Part shown: piece by piece, positions 51,493 to 63,770 of the stretch
Layout of the letters: the number at the start of each line of letters is the position of its first letter
Position numbering within the stretch: the stretch's first letter is position 1
Assembly (NCBI RefSeq): GCF_014656415.1
Contig: NZ_BNCJ01000001.1
Span: 62,001 to 126,000 of the forward strand
DNA length: 64,000 bases
Reading direction: 5' to 3'
Source: Seohaeicola zhoushanensis
GTDB taxonomy: Bacteria > Pseudomonadota > Alphaproteobacteria > Rhodobacterales > Rhodobacteraceae
Position numbers and translations under genes: made by a program
The notes under the pieces: generated by a model
What the model saw: only the letters and a program-made list of their open reading frames with translations
Database searches by the model: none
What the model was told of the DNA's origin: nothing

Positions 51493-52410
51493 ATGACAGA
51501 GATCACCAATTTTCGCGGAGACCGGATCGCCCCCCCTGACGAGATGCAGGGCGATGCCGGCGTCGCGGCGCTGATCCAGCGGGTGGGCGAAAGGGTGCGC
51601 AAGGCGCGCGAGCGCAAGGGCATCCCGCGCCGGGTGCTCTCGGAAATCTCCGGCGTCTCGCCGCGCTACCTGGCCCAGCTCGAGGCCGGCGAGGGCAATA
51701 TCTCGATCGGCCTGCTGCAACGGGTGGCCGAGGCGCTGGATCACCGCATCGAATGGCTGATGAGCGCCGACGATCCCTGGGCCACCGATGTCTCGCGCAT
51801 GGCCGACCTCTACCGCGCCGCCAGCCCCGAGGTGCGCCAGGCGGTGATGGAGGCGCTCAGCTCCGATTCGCCCGAGGCGCGCCGCGCCCACCGCATCTGT
51901 CTGGTCGGGCTGCGCGGCGCCGGCAAGTCGACGCTGGGCGCGATGGCCGGAAAGATGCTGGGCGTGCCTTTCATCGAGCTGAACCGCGAGATCGAGGAAC
52001 ACTCCGGCATGCCGGTCGACGAGGTGCTGGCGCTCTACGGCCAGGAGGGCTACCGAAGCCTCGAGGCGCAGGCGGTCGACCGGGTGATCTGCACCCATGA
52101 CAGCGTGGTCCTGGCGGTCGCCGGCGGCATCGTGGTGGAACCCGAGACCTATGCCCGCCTGCTCGGCCATTTCCACACGATCTGGCTGCGCACCTCGCCC
52201 GACGAACACATGGCCCGCGTCCGCGCCCAGGGCGACGAACGGCCGATGGCCGGAAACCCCGAGGCGATGGAACAGCTGCGCTCGATCCTGACCAGCCGCG
52301 AATCGCTCTACGCCCGCGCCGAGGCGCAGCTCAATACCTCGGGCAAGCCGGTCGAGGCCTCGGCCCAGGAACTGGTCGCCCTGATCCGCGCCCGCGGCTT
52401 CCTCGGCTGA
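51493..52410 (+). CDS. boxR: Benzoyl-CoA-responsive repressor BoxR
   Basis: 305 residues. The N-terminus has a Cro/C1-type helix-turn-helix (about residues 29-88, PRRVLSEISGVSPRYLAQLE), and residues about 133-300 form a shikimate-kinase-like domain with Walker A GLRGAGKST (139-147). This fusion is diagnostic of BzdR/BoxR regulators, in which the kinase-like domain binds benzoyl-CoA. It represses box genes until benzoyl-CoA releases it. Operators like the one in its own promoter lie before dctP, the benzoate-CoA ligase gene and boxC. Confidence 0.94.
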   Translation: MTEITNFRGDRIAPPDEMQGDAGVAALIQRVGERVRKARERKGIPRRVLSEISGVSPRYLAQLEAGEGNISIGLLQRVAEALDHRIEWLMSADDPWATDVSRMADLYRAASPEVRQAVMEALSSDSPEARRAHRICLVGLRGAGKSTLGAMAGKMLGVPFIELNREIEEHSGMPVDEVLALYGQEGYRSLEAQAVDRVICTHDSVVLAVAGGIVVEPETYARLLGHFHTIWLRTSPDEHMARVRAQGDERPMAGNPEAMEQLRSILTSRESLYARAEAQLNTSGKPVEASAQELVALIRARGFLG

Positions 52411-52449
52411 CGCCGCAAGAGGCGCCGTTCGAGCCAGCGCCACGCCCCT

Positions 52450-52545
52450 GATTTCTCTTCTTTTCAAATACCTCCGGGGGGAGACGCCCGGCACGGGCGG
52501 CGGGGGGCAGCGCCCCCCTGCAACAGCGGCCACGGGGGACTCCCA
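52450..52545. repeat. GC-rich intergenic element with hairpin, before dnaE2
   Basis: The gap between boxR and dnaE2 starts with the sequence TTTTCAAATACCTCCGGGGG followed by G/C runs and a 7-bp hairpin GGGGGGC/GCCCCCC (52502-52508 with 52512-52518). Elements opening with TTCAAATACCTCC are, from memory, frequent in intergenic regions of Rhodobacteraceae. It probably includes the boxR terminator. Confidence 0.55.
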
Positions 52546-52549
52546 ACAA

Positions 52550-52564
52550 GAACAAAACGTGAAT
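52550..52564 (+). promoter_or_regulatory. Probable LexA (SOS) box of dnaE2
   Basis: GAAC-AAAACGT-GAAT, 14 of 15 positions free or matching the alphaproteobacterial SOS box GAAC-N7-GAAC (equivalent to GTTC-N7-GTTC), with the last base differing. It ends 14 bases before the dnaE2 ATG. DnaE2 genes are regular members of the LexA regulon, which supports the assignment. Confidence 0.68.
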
Positions 52565-52578
52565 ATACTGACCTTCCC

Positions 52579-55500
52579 ATGTTCGCCGAGCTCTCGATCA
52601 CCTCGAACTTCACCTTCCTCACCGGGGCCTCCCACCCCGAGGAGTACATGCGGCTCGCCTGCCGGCTGGAGCTCCCGGCGCTGGCCATCGCCGACGACAA
52701 TTCGGTCGCCGGCATCGTGCGCGCCCATGCCGAGGGCAAGGCCATCGCCCGCAGGGTGCGCGAGCGGCAGGACTGGGACGCGGCGCATGACCCGATCGGC
52801 CCGCCCCGCCCGGCGCATCTGCCGCCGCCGCCGGCCTTCCCGCTGGCCCATGTGCCCCGGCTGATCCCGGCGGCGCGGCTGCTCTTCACCGATGCGCCCC
52901 CGGTCACCGTGCTGCCCGAGACGCGGGCCGGCTGGGCCAACCTCTGCCGCATCCTCTCCGCCGGTCGCCTGCGCGCCGACAAGGGCGACTGCATCCTGCA
53001 TCTCGACGACCTGCTGGAGCGGCCCGAGGGCCTGCAGCTGCTGCTCTGGCCGCCAGAGGCGCCGACGGAGACCGGCGGCGCGGGCGCCTGGCGGACACAG
53101 GCGCAGCGGCTGGCGCGCCGCCTTGCCGGGAAGGTCCACCTGCTGATGCACCCGCTCTACGACGGCCGCGACGGTCCCCGCTTCGACGCCCTCGCGCGCG
53201 AGGCGGAGTTGCTGGGGATCCCGACCCTGGCCAGCGCCGCGCCGATGATGCACCGGGGCAGCCGCCGCCGTCTCGCCGACGTGCTGAGCGCGATCCGCCT
53301 GCACTGCCGGGTCGAGGACCTGGGCCGCGGCGCCCTGGCCAATGCCGAGCGGCGGCTGCGCGGCGAGAGCGAGATGCGCCGCCTCTTCGCCGGCCACGAA
53401 GAGGCCGTCGCGCGCGCCGGCGCGCTGGCCGGAAGCCTGACCTTCTCGCTCTCCGAGCTGCGCTATGACTACCCCAGCGAGGTCGAGAACGACGAGACCC
53501 CGGCCGCACGCCTGGCCCGGCTGGCCGAAGAGGGCCTGGCCTGGCGCTATCCCGCCGGCGCGCCCGAGCGGGTGCGGGCGATGATGCGCCACGAGCTCGA
53601 CCTGATCGGCCGGCTGCGCTACGAGCCCTATTTCCTGACCGTGCACGACATCGTCGCCTTTGCCCGCTCGCGCAACATCCTTTGCCAGGGGCGCGGCAGC
53701 GCGGCCAATTCGGTGGTCTGCTTCTGCCTCGGCATCACCTCGGTGTCGCCCGAGATCGGCACCATGGTCTTCGAGCGCTTCGTTTCCGAGGCGCGCGACG
53801 AGCCGCCCGACATCGACGTCGATTTCGAGCACGAGCGCCGCGAGGAGGTGATCCAGTGGATCTACGACCGCTACGGCCGCCACCGCGCCGGCCTCTGCGC
53901 CACGGTGATCCACTACCGCGGCAAGCGCGCCATCCGCGAGGTGGGCCGCGCCATGGGCCTGTCCGAGGACACGCTTTCGGGCCTCTCCTCGCAGCTCTGG
54001 GGCTTCTTCTCCTCCGAGGCGATGCAATACGAGCGCCTGCGCGAGATCGGACTCGACCCGACCGACCGCCGGCTGATGCAGACGCTCGACCTCGTGCATC
54101 AGATCGAGGGCTTTCCCCGCCACCTGTCGCAGCATGTCGGCGGCTTCATCATCACCGAGGGGCGGCTCGACGAACTGGTCCCGATCGAGAATGCGACGAT
54201 GGAGGACCGCACCGTCATCTGCTGGGACAAGGACGACATCGACACGCTGGGCATCCTGAAGGTCGACGTGCTGAGCCTCGGGATGCTGACCTGCATCCGC
54301 AAGGCCTTCGACCTGCTCGCCACGCATCACCGCCTTCACCACACGCTGGCGACCCTGCCGCCCGAGGATCCGGCGGTCTATGACATGCTCTGCCGCGCCG
54401 ACAGCATCGGCGTCTTCCAGGTCGAGAGCCGGGCACAGATGAACTTCCTGCCCCGGATGCGGCCGCGCAACTTCTACGACCTGGTGATCGAGGTGGCGAT
54501 CATCCGCCCCGGTCCGATCCAGGGCGACATGGTGCATCCCTATATCCGCCGCAGGAACGGCGAGGAGAAGGTCGAGTTTCCCTCGGACGCGCTGGGGGCC
54601 GTGCTGGGCAAGACCCTGGGCGTGCCGCTGTTCCAGGAACAGGCGATGCAGATCGCCATCGTCGGCGCGGGCTTCACGCCGGAACAGGCCGACCGGCTGC
54701 GCCGCTCGCTCGCCACCTTCAAGAAGCATGGCAGCGTCAGCGAGTTCCGCGAGCTCTTCCTGCGCGGGATGCGGAAGAACGGCTATGACGAGGATTTCGC
54801 GCAGCGCTGCTTCAGCCAGATCGAGGGCTTCGGCTCCTACGGGTTCCCCGAAAGCCATGCCGCCTCCTTCGCGCTGCTGGTCTATGCCTCGGCCTGGATC
54901 AAGCGGCACCACCCCGGCATCTTCGCCTGCGCGCTGCTGAATTCGCAGCCGATGGGCTTCTATGCCCCGGCGCAGATCGTGCGCGACGCGCGCGAACACG
55001 GGGTCGAGGTGCGCCCGGTCTGCATCAACGCCAGCTACTGGGACAACGTGATGGAGCCCGACGGCAAGGGCGGGCTGGCGCTGCGGCTGGGCTTCCGCCA
55101 GATCAAGGGGCTGGCCGAGGAGGATGCCAGCTGGCTGACGGCAACGCGCGGCAACGGCTATCTCGAGGTGAACGACCTCTGGCGCCGCGCCGGCCTTGGC
55201 CCGGCGGTGATCGAGCGCCTGTCCGAGGCCGATGCCTTCGCCGCCCTGGGCGTCAGCCGGCGCGAGGCGCTCTGGGCCGCCAAGGCCATCGCCAAGACCG
55301 AACCGCTGCCGCTCTTCGCGCTCGACATCGAGGGCGAGGCGATCCGCGAGGCCCCGGCGCAGCTGCCCGAGATGACCCTGGGCGAGCAGGTGGTCGAGGA
55401 TTTCGTCGCCCTGCGCCTCAGCCTCAAGGCGCATCCCGTCGCCCTGCTGCGCCACCTGCTGACACCGGGCACGCCGTTTTCCGGCACGGAAAACGGTCCG

Positions 55501-55599
55501 AAATCCGTGACGGATTTCGGCTCCGCCCGCGCCGCGATCCCGGCCCCCCGGCGGTTTGCCTGCGAGGAATACCCCAAGGGCCACAGCCGGCCGCCCTGA
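52579..55599 (+). CDS. dnaE2: Error-prone DNA polymerase DnaE2 (ImuC), C-terminally shortened
   Basis: 1006 residues, against roughly 1050-1100 for most relatives. The PHP domain opens with ELSITSNFTFLTGASHPEE. Catalytic Asp411 and Asp413 lie in PPDIDVDFEHERREEV, and Asp563 in ILKVDVLSLG. After KAHPVALLRHLL (near residue 955) the sequence leaves the family: the C-terminal OB-fold domain is missing and replaced by about 45 residues encoded by two perfect palindromes (55474-55520) and GC-rich DNA. The catalytic core is intact, so activity is possible. It carries out translesion synthesis in SOS mutagenesis; its usual partners imuA and imuB are not adjacent. Confidence 0.92.
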   Translation: MFAELSITSNFTFLTGASHPEEYMRLACRLELPALAIADDNSVAGIVRAHAEGKAIARRVRERQDWDAAHDPIGPPRPAHLPPPPAFPLAHVPRLIPAARLLFTDAPPVTVLPETRAGWANLCRILSAGRLRADKGDCILHLDDLLERPEGLQLLLWPPEAPTETGGAGAWRTQAQRLARRLAGKVHLLMHPLYDGRDGPRFDALAREAELLGIPTLASAAPMMHRGSRRRLADVLSAIRLHCRVEDLGRGALANAERRLRGESEMRRLFAGHEEAVARAGALAGSLTFSLSELRYDYPSEVENDETPAARLARLAEEGLAWRYPAGAPERVRAMMRHELDLIGRLRYEPYFLTVHDIVAFARSRNILCQGRGSAANSVVCFCLGITSVSPEIGTMVFERFVSEARDEPPDIDVDFEHERREEVIQWIYDRYGRHRAGLCATVIHYRGKRAIREVGRAMGLSEDTLSGLSSQLWGFFSSEAMQYERLREIGLDPTDRRLMQTLDLVHQIEGFPRHLSQHVGGFIITEGRLDELVPIENATMEDRTVICWDKDDIDTLGILKVDVLSLGMLTCIRKAFDLLATHHRLHHTLATLPPEDPAVYDMLCRADSIGVFQVESRAQMNFLPRMRPRNFYDLVIEVAIIRPGPIQGDMVHPYIRRRNGEEKVEFPSDALGAVLGKTLGVPLFQEQAMQIAIVGAGFTPEQADRLRRSLATFKKHGSVSEFRELFLRGMRKNGYDEDFAQRCFSQIEGFGSYGFPESHAASFALLVYASAWIKRHHPGIFACALLNSQPMGFYAPAQIVRDAREHGVEVRPVCINASYWDNVMEPDGKGGLALRLGFRQIKGLAEEDASWLTATRGNGYLEVNDLWRRAGLGPAVIERLSEADAFAALGVSRREALWAAKAIAKTEPLPLFALDIEGEAIREAPAQLPEMTLGEQVVEDFVALRLSLKAHPVALLRHLLTPGTPFSGTENGPKSVTDFGSARAAIPAPRRFACEEYPKGHSRPP
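55474..55520. repeat. Twin perfect palindromes (REP-like) at the 3' end of dnaE2
   Basis: Two 10-bp perfect hairpins with 3-base loops, one base apart: CCGTTTTCCG-GCA-CGGAAAACGG (55474-55496) and CCGAAATCCG-TGA-CGGATTTCGG (55498-55520). They lie exactly where the DnaE2 sequence departs from the family, pointing to insertion of a short repetitive element with loss of the original gene end. Confidence 0.85.
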
Positions 55600-55664
55600 G
55601 CCGCACAGATGCCTCGCCCGGTGCCCGGTACTAGGTTAGGATCGGTGGAAACCGGAGGATTGCC

Positions 55665-56042
55665 ATGCGTCTTGTCCTTGCCGTTTTCACAGCCCTCGCC
55701 CTGTGCTCCCCCGCCCTTGCCAAGGTCCGATGCAAGCCGGTCGAACCGCAGCTTGCCGGCGGCTACGAGCTGCGCGGGGTGATGGAGGTCGGCTCGCTCA
55801 TCATGCTCTCGCCCGACGGCAGTTTCGGCTACATGCTGAGCTACGGCGCCTATGACGAGGAGGCGAGCGGCTGCTGGGAGACCGACGGCCGGACGGTCAC
55901 GCTGAACGTGCGCCAGATGCGGGTGAACCACGGCAACACCAAGTTCCGCCAGAAGGTGCTGAGCGTCGATTCCCGTGGCGGGCTGGTGCGCTGGGAGCAG
56001 GGCAAGGCGGTGGGCACCTACGTCCGGGTGCGCCGGTTCTGA
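55665..56042 (+). CDS. Small secreted protein, 125 aa
   Basis: Signal peptide MRLVLAVFTALALCSPALA followed by about 105 mature residues with two Cys (near 23 and 70) and beta-strands (LIMLSPDGSFGYMLSYGAYD). CCGGAGG lies 7-8 bases before the ATG. No family is recognised. Periplasmic or surface location. It is convergent with the following reverse-strand gene, from which it is 4 bases apart. Confidence 0.75.
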   Translation: MRLVLAVFTALALCSPALAKVRCKPVEPQLAGGYELRGVMEVGSLIMLSPDGSFGYMLSYGAYDEEASGCWETDGRTVTLNVRQMRVNHGNTKFRQKVLSVDSRGGLVRWEQGKAVGTYVRVRRF

Positions 56043-56046
56043 CGCT

Positions 56047-57603
56047 TCAGCGCAGCCAGACCTCGACCCGGCGGTTGACCTTGCGGCCCCAGTCGCTGTC
56101 GTCGCAGGCCATCGGCAGAGCCTCGCCGAAGACCTCGACATGGGTGGCCACCTCGCCCGGCGCGGCCTGCGCCGCCTTGACCACCGCGTTGCGCACCGCC
56201 TCGGCGCGGGCGCGGGCGATGCGCATGTTGCTGCCCGCCGGCCCGTCGCCATCGCTGAAACCGACGAAGGTCAGCGTGCTGGCGTCGAAGGCCCCGGCCT
56301 CGATCGCCTCGGCCAGCAGCAGGATATTGGTGCGCGACTGCGCGTCGGGCCGGGCCGAGCCGGGCTCGAAGCGGAAGGACAGCGACAGGCGCGTCATGGG
56401 CTTCAGCACGCCGATCATCCGTTGCAGTTCGTCCAGCGGCACCTCGCGCCCGGCGGCGAGGATCGCATTGGCCAGCCGGTCGCCCTGCAGCCCGAGGCCG
56501 ATGGTCTCGTGCGCCTGGTCGACGAAGCCGGCGCGGCGGATCACGATCTGCGCCATCGGGCTGCCGACATAGGACAGGAAGGCGCGGCCCATCTTCGGCA
56601 GCCGGCGCGCCGGCTGGTAGAGGAACATCGGCGAGGTCAGCGGGTAGTCCTCGGTCTTGATCGACCGCCGGGTCGCCTCCAGCGAGAAGCCGCAGCCGCC
56701 GGCCAGCGGCAGCACCCTGGTCTCGCCGGTCTCGGCGAAGCTGGCCAGCCCGATGCCGAAGGGGTCCTTCATCACCGCCTCGACCAGCTTGCTGGTCGGC
56801 GCGTGGCGCTCGGCGCCCTCGGCCAGGTGCAGCCGGCCGGGGCGCAGCAGCGTGTCCTCGGCCACCTGCGCCAGACCGGTGCCCTCGGCGGCGAGATGCA
56901 GCGTGATCGGCGCATCCGGCCCGCCCAGGTCGGCCCAGTTGGTGATCTGCCCCGAGAAGACCTGCGCCAACTGCACGGCCGAGATCTCGCGCACCGGGTT
57001 GTCGGGGGCCACCACCGGCACCATCGCGTCCAGCGCCACCACCCGCGCCCGCCCCGGCTGGGTCAGGTCGCCCATGCCCGCCTCGATGGCACGGGCGCGC
57101 TCGCTCGGGCGGATCTCGCGCAGGGCCATGACCAGGTCGGCCTCGTCGGCCAGCAGGTCGGCAAAGCCCTCGTCGGTATTGGTCACGCGGAAGATGAAGC
57201 GGGCCAGGGTGCGCCCGGTCTCGGGCGCCTTCAGCTCGTATTGGAAATGCGATTCGTCCAGGTCGCGCCGTTCGGCCTGGTGGCCGCTGCGCAGCGCGAA
57301 TCCCTCGACCAGCGCCGGCAGCAGCACCTCGGCCATAGTCGAGGAGCCCGAGAACAGGATCTCGGCCACGTAATCCTGCAGGTTCGGGCAGCCCGGCCCG
57401 TCGCAGGTCACCCCCGAGCCATCGACCGTCAGCGGGCCGAACTTGGTCTCGACCCGGTAGAATTCGCCGTCGAAGCCCAGCAGGGTGCCGGTCACTTCGA
57501 TCGAACCGTCGTGCGAGGTCAGGGTGACGTCCTGCGCCGCCGCGCCAAGCGGGATGCAGAACAGCAAAAGTGCGGCGATGAACGCCGCACGCCAATTCAT
57601 CAT
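56047..57603 (-). CDS. PstS-like binding protein fused to OmpA-type domain
   Basis: 518 residues with signal peptide (NWRAAFIAALLLFCIPLGAAAQ). Residues about 85-360 resemble a phosphate-binding-protein fold (ILFSGSSTMAEVLLPALVEGF, QVFSGQITNWADLGGPDAP); residues about 395-518 form an OmpA/peptidoglycan-associating domain (RFEPGSARPDAQSRTNILLL, IARARAEAVRNAVVKAA, NRRVEVWLR). The protein is probably periplasmic and anchored to peptidoglycan. Similar fusions occur in Rhodobacterales; the ligand is unknown. The ATG at 57603 is followed at once by a second possible ATG. Confidence 0.85.
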   Translation of the reverse strand: MMNWRAAFIAALLLFCIPLGAAAQDVTLTSHDGSIEVTGTLLGFDGEFYRVETKFGPLTVDGSGVTCDGPGCPNLQDYVAEILFSGSSTMAEVLLPALVEGFALRSGHQAERRDLDESHFQYELKAPETGRTLARFIFRVTNTDEGFADLLADEADLVMALREIRPSERARAIEAGMGDLTQPGRARVVALDAMVPVVAPDNPVREISAVQLAQVFSGQITNWADLGGPDAPITLHLAAEGTGLAQVAEDTLLRPGRLHLAEGAERHAPTSKLVEAVMKDPFGIGLASFAETGETRVLPLAGGCGFSLEATRRSIKTEDYPLTSPMFLYQPARRLPKMGRAFLSYVGSPMAQIVIRRAGFVDQAHETIGLGLQGDRLANAILAAGREVPLDELQRMIGVLKPMTRLSLSFRFEPGSARPDAQSRTNILLLAEAIEAGAFDASTLTFVGFSDGDGPAGSNMRIARARAEAVRNAVVKAAQAAPGEVATHVEVFGEALPMACDDSDWGRKVNRRVEVWLR

Positions 57604-57624
57604 GTCGGGCCTACTGCTTTCCGC

Positions 57625-58662
57625 TTATTTGGCGGCGATTTTCAGGTCATCTACCAGATTATTCAACACCAGAAAATCACCAACCGCAGAACAATCCGGC
57701 ATCGACAGCACGAGATCCTGCGTGCGCAGGCCCGCGTCCTGGCGCAGTTCGATCGACTGCGCGCTGATGTCGCGGCCGCAATTGGCGGCCGTTATCTCGG
57801 CCTCGATGGTCAGATCGACCGTGCCCGAGCGCTTGGCCCCTTCGGTCGGGAAGGTATAGACTTCGACAACCTTCGCCCCCAGCGCGCCCGGATCGCCCAG
57901 CCGCTGGAAGCTGCCGCCATTGTGCGAGGCAACCGACCCGGCCCAGACATGGCCATCGCTGCCATAGGCGGCACCGAATTCGCGGGCGTGGACCTGGAAG
58001 CCGGTGTCGCCGGTCCATTGCAGCGCAACCCGGTCGATGCCGTCGAGACCTGCAACATCCGCCGAGGCGACGGCGCCCCTGCCGTTGTCGAACTGGACGA
58101 TGAAGACCGCCTTGTGGCTCATCGCCGGCACCACCAGGTGCAGGCCGCCGTCGCGCGAGGTGGTCTCGGTGAACATCATGCCCGAATGGTGGATCGTCAC
58201 CCGCTGGCTGCCGTTGCAGGGCGCCATCACGGTCAGCTTGACGGTGGCAAGCGGCGCCGGCTCCGCCGTCGCGGTGATCTCGCAGCCGAGGTAGGGCGTC
58301 AGCGGCTCTTCCGGGATGGTCGGGGCGACGTCGGGCTCGAACGAGGCCGAGGCGATCAGCGCGCGGGCCAGGTCAGAGATCGCCGGCAGCGGCGATTCGA
58401 CCGAGGTCAGGCGGATCTGGGTCAGCGGCAGCTCGACCATGTCGGGGGCATCGGGCAGCACCGGCTCGGGCAGCGCGGCCTGTTGCGTGGCGGCCAGGGC
58501 CGGGTCGGCAAGCTGCGGTTCGAGAAAAGTCTTGGCGATGGGGGTGGGGCGGAGCGAGATCGCGCCTTTCGGCGGTTCGACGGCGGTCTGCATGACCCAG
58601 CCGATGGCCAGCGCCGCGCCGACCGTGCCGGCCGAAGTCAACAGCTTGCGCTTCCTGCTCAT
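57625..58662 (-). CDS. Membrane-anchored periplasmic protein, 345 aa
   Basis: Start chosen at the ATG at 58662 with GGAGG 5-6 bases before it; the upstream extension is unlikely. It begins with a basic N-terminus and one membrane span (SRKRKLLTSAGTVGAALAIGWVM), then a Pro/Ala-rich linker (residues 35-110) and a beta-rich domain (YLGCEITATAEPAPLATVKL to the end) with several Cys. It lies 21 bases upstream of the PstS/OmpA gene on the same strand, so the two are probably co-transcribed and cooperate at the cell envelope. No name can be given. Confidence 0.78.
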   Translation of the reverse strand: MSRKRKLLTSAGTVGAALAIGWVMQTAVEPPKGAISLRPTPIAKTFLEPQLADPALAATQQAALPEPVLPDAPDMVELPLTQIRLTSVESPLPAISDLARALIASASFEPDVAPTIPEEPLTPYLGCEITATAEPAPLATVKLTVMAPCNGSQRVTIHHSGMMFTETTSRDGGLHLVVPAMSHKAVFIVQFDNGRGAVASADVAGLDGIDRVALQWTGDTGFQVHAREFGAAYGSDGHVWAGSVASHNGGSFQRLGDPGALGAKVVEVYTFPTEGAKRSGTVDLTIEAEITAANCGRDISAQSIELRQDAGLRTQDLVLSMPDCSAVGDFLVLNNLVDDLKIAAK

Positions 58663-58781
58663 GGCACCCTCCATCCACACCGGGTCGGAGGGTGTTGTCC
58701 CAGTCAATCGGGGCCAAGGTGTGGCCGTGGTTGGGAGTCATTCAGGCATGGGCAAAGCGGCGCCGAAGCGCCGCCGCCAGA

Positions 58782-61514
<2,733 letters not shown>

Positions 61515-61688
61515 GCTTTCTCCAGCCGATCCGAGGCTTCCTGGTTGTCGCAGGCTTGCCCGCCCGTGTCGCAACCCTATAGATACGGAGAGCAACGGCG
61601 GCTCCCCAAGGCCACAAGGCGATTTAGGGGGCAGGCCATGTAGTGTCAACGCCGCGCCCTGTCGCGACCCCGGAATAGGAAGAAATCC

Positions 61689-62540
61689 ATGCCCAAAGGC
61701 TTCACTTTCGTGCCGGCAATGGCCCTCGCGGCCCTGCTGGCCCTGCCGACGCCCTCTCGCGCCGAACCCGGCGTCGACACGGTTGTCGCGCGGGTCAACG
61801 GGCAGGAAATCACGATTGGCCACATGATCGTAGCCCATGCGACCCTGCCGCAGCAGTATCAGCAACTGCCGCCGGACGTGCTCTACGACGCGATTCTGAA
61901 CCAGCTGATCCAGCAGAGCGCGCTGCAACAGTCGCAGACCGGCGAAGAACCGCTGCATGTCCGCCTCTCGCTCGAGAACGAGAAGCGGTCGATGATGGCG
62001 GCCGACGCGATCGAAACCGTGATGGCCGGCGCCGCAACCGAGGAAGAGATCAAGGCCGCCTATGACGCCCGCTACGGCGACGGCTTCGGCGCCGAGGAAT
62101 ACAGCGCCGCGCATATCCTGCTCGAAACCGAAGAGGCCGCCAAGGCGGTGCGCGAGGAGATCGTCAACGGCGCCGATTTCGCCGAGGTGGCCAAGGCCAA
62201 GTCGACCGGCCCCTCGGGCCCGAGTGGCGGCGACCTGGGCTGGTTCTCGGCCACCGACATGGTGCCGGAATTCTCGGCCGCTGTGGTGGCGATGGAGCCG
62301 GGCGCCGTGTCCGAGCCGGTGCAGACCAAGTTCGGCTGGCACATCATCAAGCTGAACGAAAAGCGCCGCGCCGAGGCGCCCGCGCTCGAGGCCGTCTCGG
62401 AAGAGATCGCGATGGAGCTGCGCAAGGCCGCAGTCGAGAAGAAAGTGGAAGAACTGACGGCAGCCGCCACGGTCGAGCGCCCCGAGGTCGAGGGGCTGGA
62501 TCCGACGGTGCTGCGCAACCTGGACCTTATCAGGAACTGA
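61689..62540 (+). CDS. Parvulin-type peptidyl-prolyl cis-trans isomerase
   Basis: 283 residues with signal peptide ([23 protein letters not shown]), a SurA/PrsA-type N-terminal helical part with [19 protein letters not shown], and a parvulin domain at about residues 133-235 ([48 protein letters not shown]). It helps fold exported proteins in the periplasm. Divergent from secA, which suits a joint secretion function; argJ follows after 3 bases. Confidence 0.93.
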   Translation: MPKGFTFVPAMALAALLALPTPSRAEPGVDTVVARVNGQEITIGHMIVAHATLPQQYQQLPPDVLYDAILNQLIQQSALQQSQTGEEPLHVRLSLENEKRSMMAADAIETVMAGAATEEEIKAAYDARYGDGFGAEEYSAAHILLETEEAAKAVREEIVNGADFAEVAKAKSTGPSGPSGGDLGWFSATDMVPEFSAAVVAMEPGAVSEPVQTKFGWHIIKLNEKRRAEAPALEAVSEEIAMELRKAAVEKKVEELTAAATVERPEVEGLDPTVLRNLDLIRN

Positions 62541-62543
62541 GAC

Positions 62544-63770
62544 ATGGCGAAGATCACCAAGGTTTCCCCCCTGGCCCCCGCGGCCTTTCCCGAACTGCCG
62601 GTGATCGCCGGCGCCAGTTTCGCAAGCGCCGAGGCCGGCGTGCGCTACAAGAACCGAACCGACGTGATGCTGGCGCTGCTTGCGCCCGGCACTGCGGTGG
62701 CCGGGGTGTTCACCCGTTCGGCCACCCGCTCGGCCCCGGTGCTCGACTGCCAGGCCAAGATTGGCGGCGATGCCTCGGCCGGCGCCGCGATCCTGGTAAA
62801 CTCGGGTAATTCCAATGCCTTCACCGGCCATCGCGGCCAGCTGTCGGTCAAGGAACTGACCGAGGAGACTGCGCGCGTCACCGGGGTTCCGGTCTCGCGC
62901 GTGTTCACCGCCTCGACCGGGGTGATCGGCGAGCCGATGCCGCACGAGCGCATCGTTGCCAAGCTGGATGAGCTGAACACGGCGCAGGATCCGGAAAAGA
63001 TCCGCGACGCGGCACGGGCAATCATGACCACCGACACCTTCCCCAAGGGCTCGGCCCGGACGGTGGAGATCGGCGGCAAGACCGTCTCGATCGCCGGCAT
63101 CGCCAAGGGCTCGGGCATGATCGCGCCGGACATGGCGACGATGCTGGTCTACATCTTCACCGATGGGAAGGTCGAACAGGCCCGGCTGCAGACCGAACTC
63201 GCCGCGATCTGCGACAAGACCTTCAACTGCATCACCGTCGATAGCGATACCTCGACCTCGGACAGTCTCATGCTCTGCGCCACCGGCGCCTCGGGCGTCG
63301 ATGCCACCGATGCCGAGGCCTTCTGGGAGGCGCTCTACGAAGTGATGCTCGACCTCGCCCACCAGGTGGTGAAGGACGGCGAAGGCGCGACCAAGTTCGT
63401 CGAGATCCAGATCACCGGTGCGGCCAGCGACGCCGACGCCAAGGTGCACGGCATGGCCATCGCCAACTCGCCGCTGGTCAAGACCGCCATCGCCGGGCAG
63501 GACCCGAACTGGGGCCGGATCGTCATGGCGATCGGCAAGTCCGGTGCGGCGGCCGAGCGCGACCGGCTGACCATCCACTTCGGCGACATCCTCGTTGCGC
63601 AGCACGGCTGGGTCAGCCCGGACTACAAGGAAGCCGACGCGGCCGAGCACATGAAGCAGCAGGACCTGCTGATACGCGTCGACCTCGGTCTGGGGACGGG
63701 CGCCTGCACGGTCTGGACCTGCGACCTGACCCACGGCTACATCGACATCAACGCGGATTACCGCTCCTGA
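62544..63770 (+). CDS. argJ: Bifunctional glutamate N-acetyltransferase / amino-acid acetyltransferase
   Basis: 408 residues, usual ArgJ length. [14 protein letters not shown], the [15 protein letters not shown] motif and the self-cleavage site [19 protein letters not shown], with nucleophile Thr199, are visible. The chain cuts itself before Thr199 into alpha and beta subunits and transfers the acetyl group from N-acetylornithine to glutamate in arginine biosynthesis. It is in one operon with the isomerase and overlaps mutT by one base (TGATG). Confidence 0.97.
   Translation: MAKITKVSPLAPAAFPELPVIAGASFASAEAGVRYKNRTDVMLALLAPGTAVAGVFTRSATRSAPVLDCQAKIGGDASAGAAILVNSGNSNAFTGHRGQLSVKELTEETARVTGVPVSRVFTASTGVIGEPMPHERIVAKLDELNTAQDPEKIRDAARAIMTTDTFPKGSARTVEIGGKTVSIAGIAKGSGMIAPDMATMLVYIFTDGKVEQARLQTELAAICDKTFNCITVDSDTSTSDSLMLCATGASGVDATDAEAFWEALYEVMLDLAHQVVKDGEGATKFVEIQITGAASDADAKVHGMAIANSPLVKTAIAGQDPNWGRIVMAIGKSGAAAERDRLTIHFGDILVAQHGWVSPDYKEADAAEHMKQQDLLIRVDLGLGTGACTVWTCDLTHGYIDINADYRS

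Noticed and set aside
49642-55584. 1980-residue reverse frame
   Set aside because: Shadow of boxA, the thioesterase, boxR and dnaE2 caused by high third-position GC; it has no domain features.
61515-63734. Upstream extension of the SecA frame (740 codons)
   Set aside because: The open frame runs antisense to argJ and the isomerase; SecA begins with its normal N-terminus at 61514 with a ribosome binding site.
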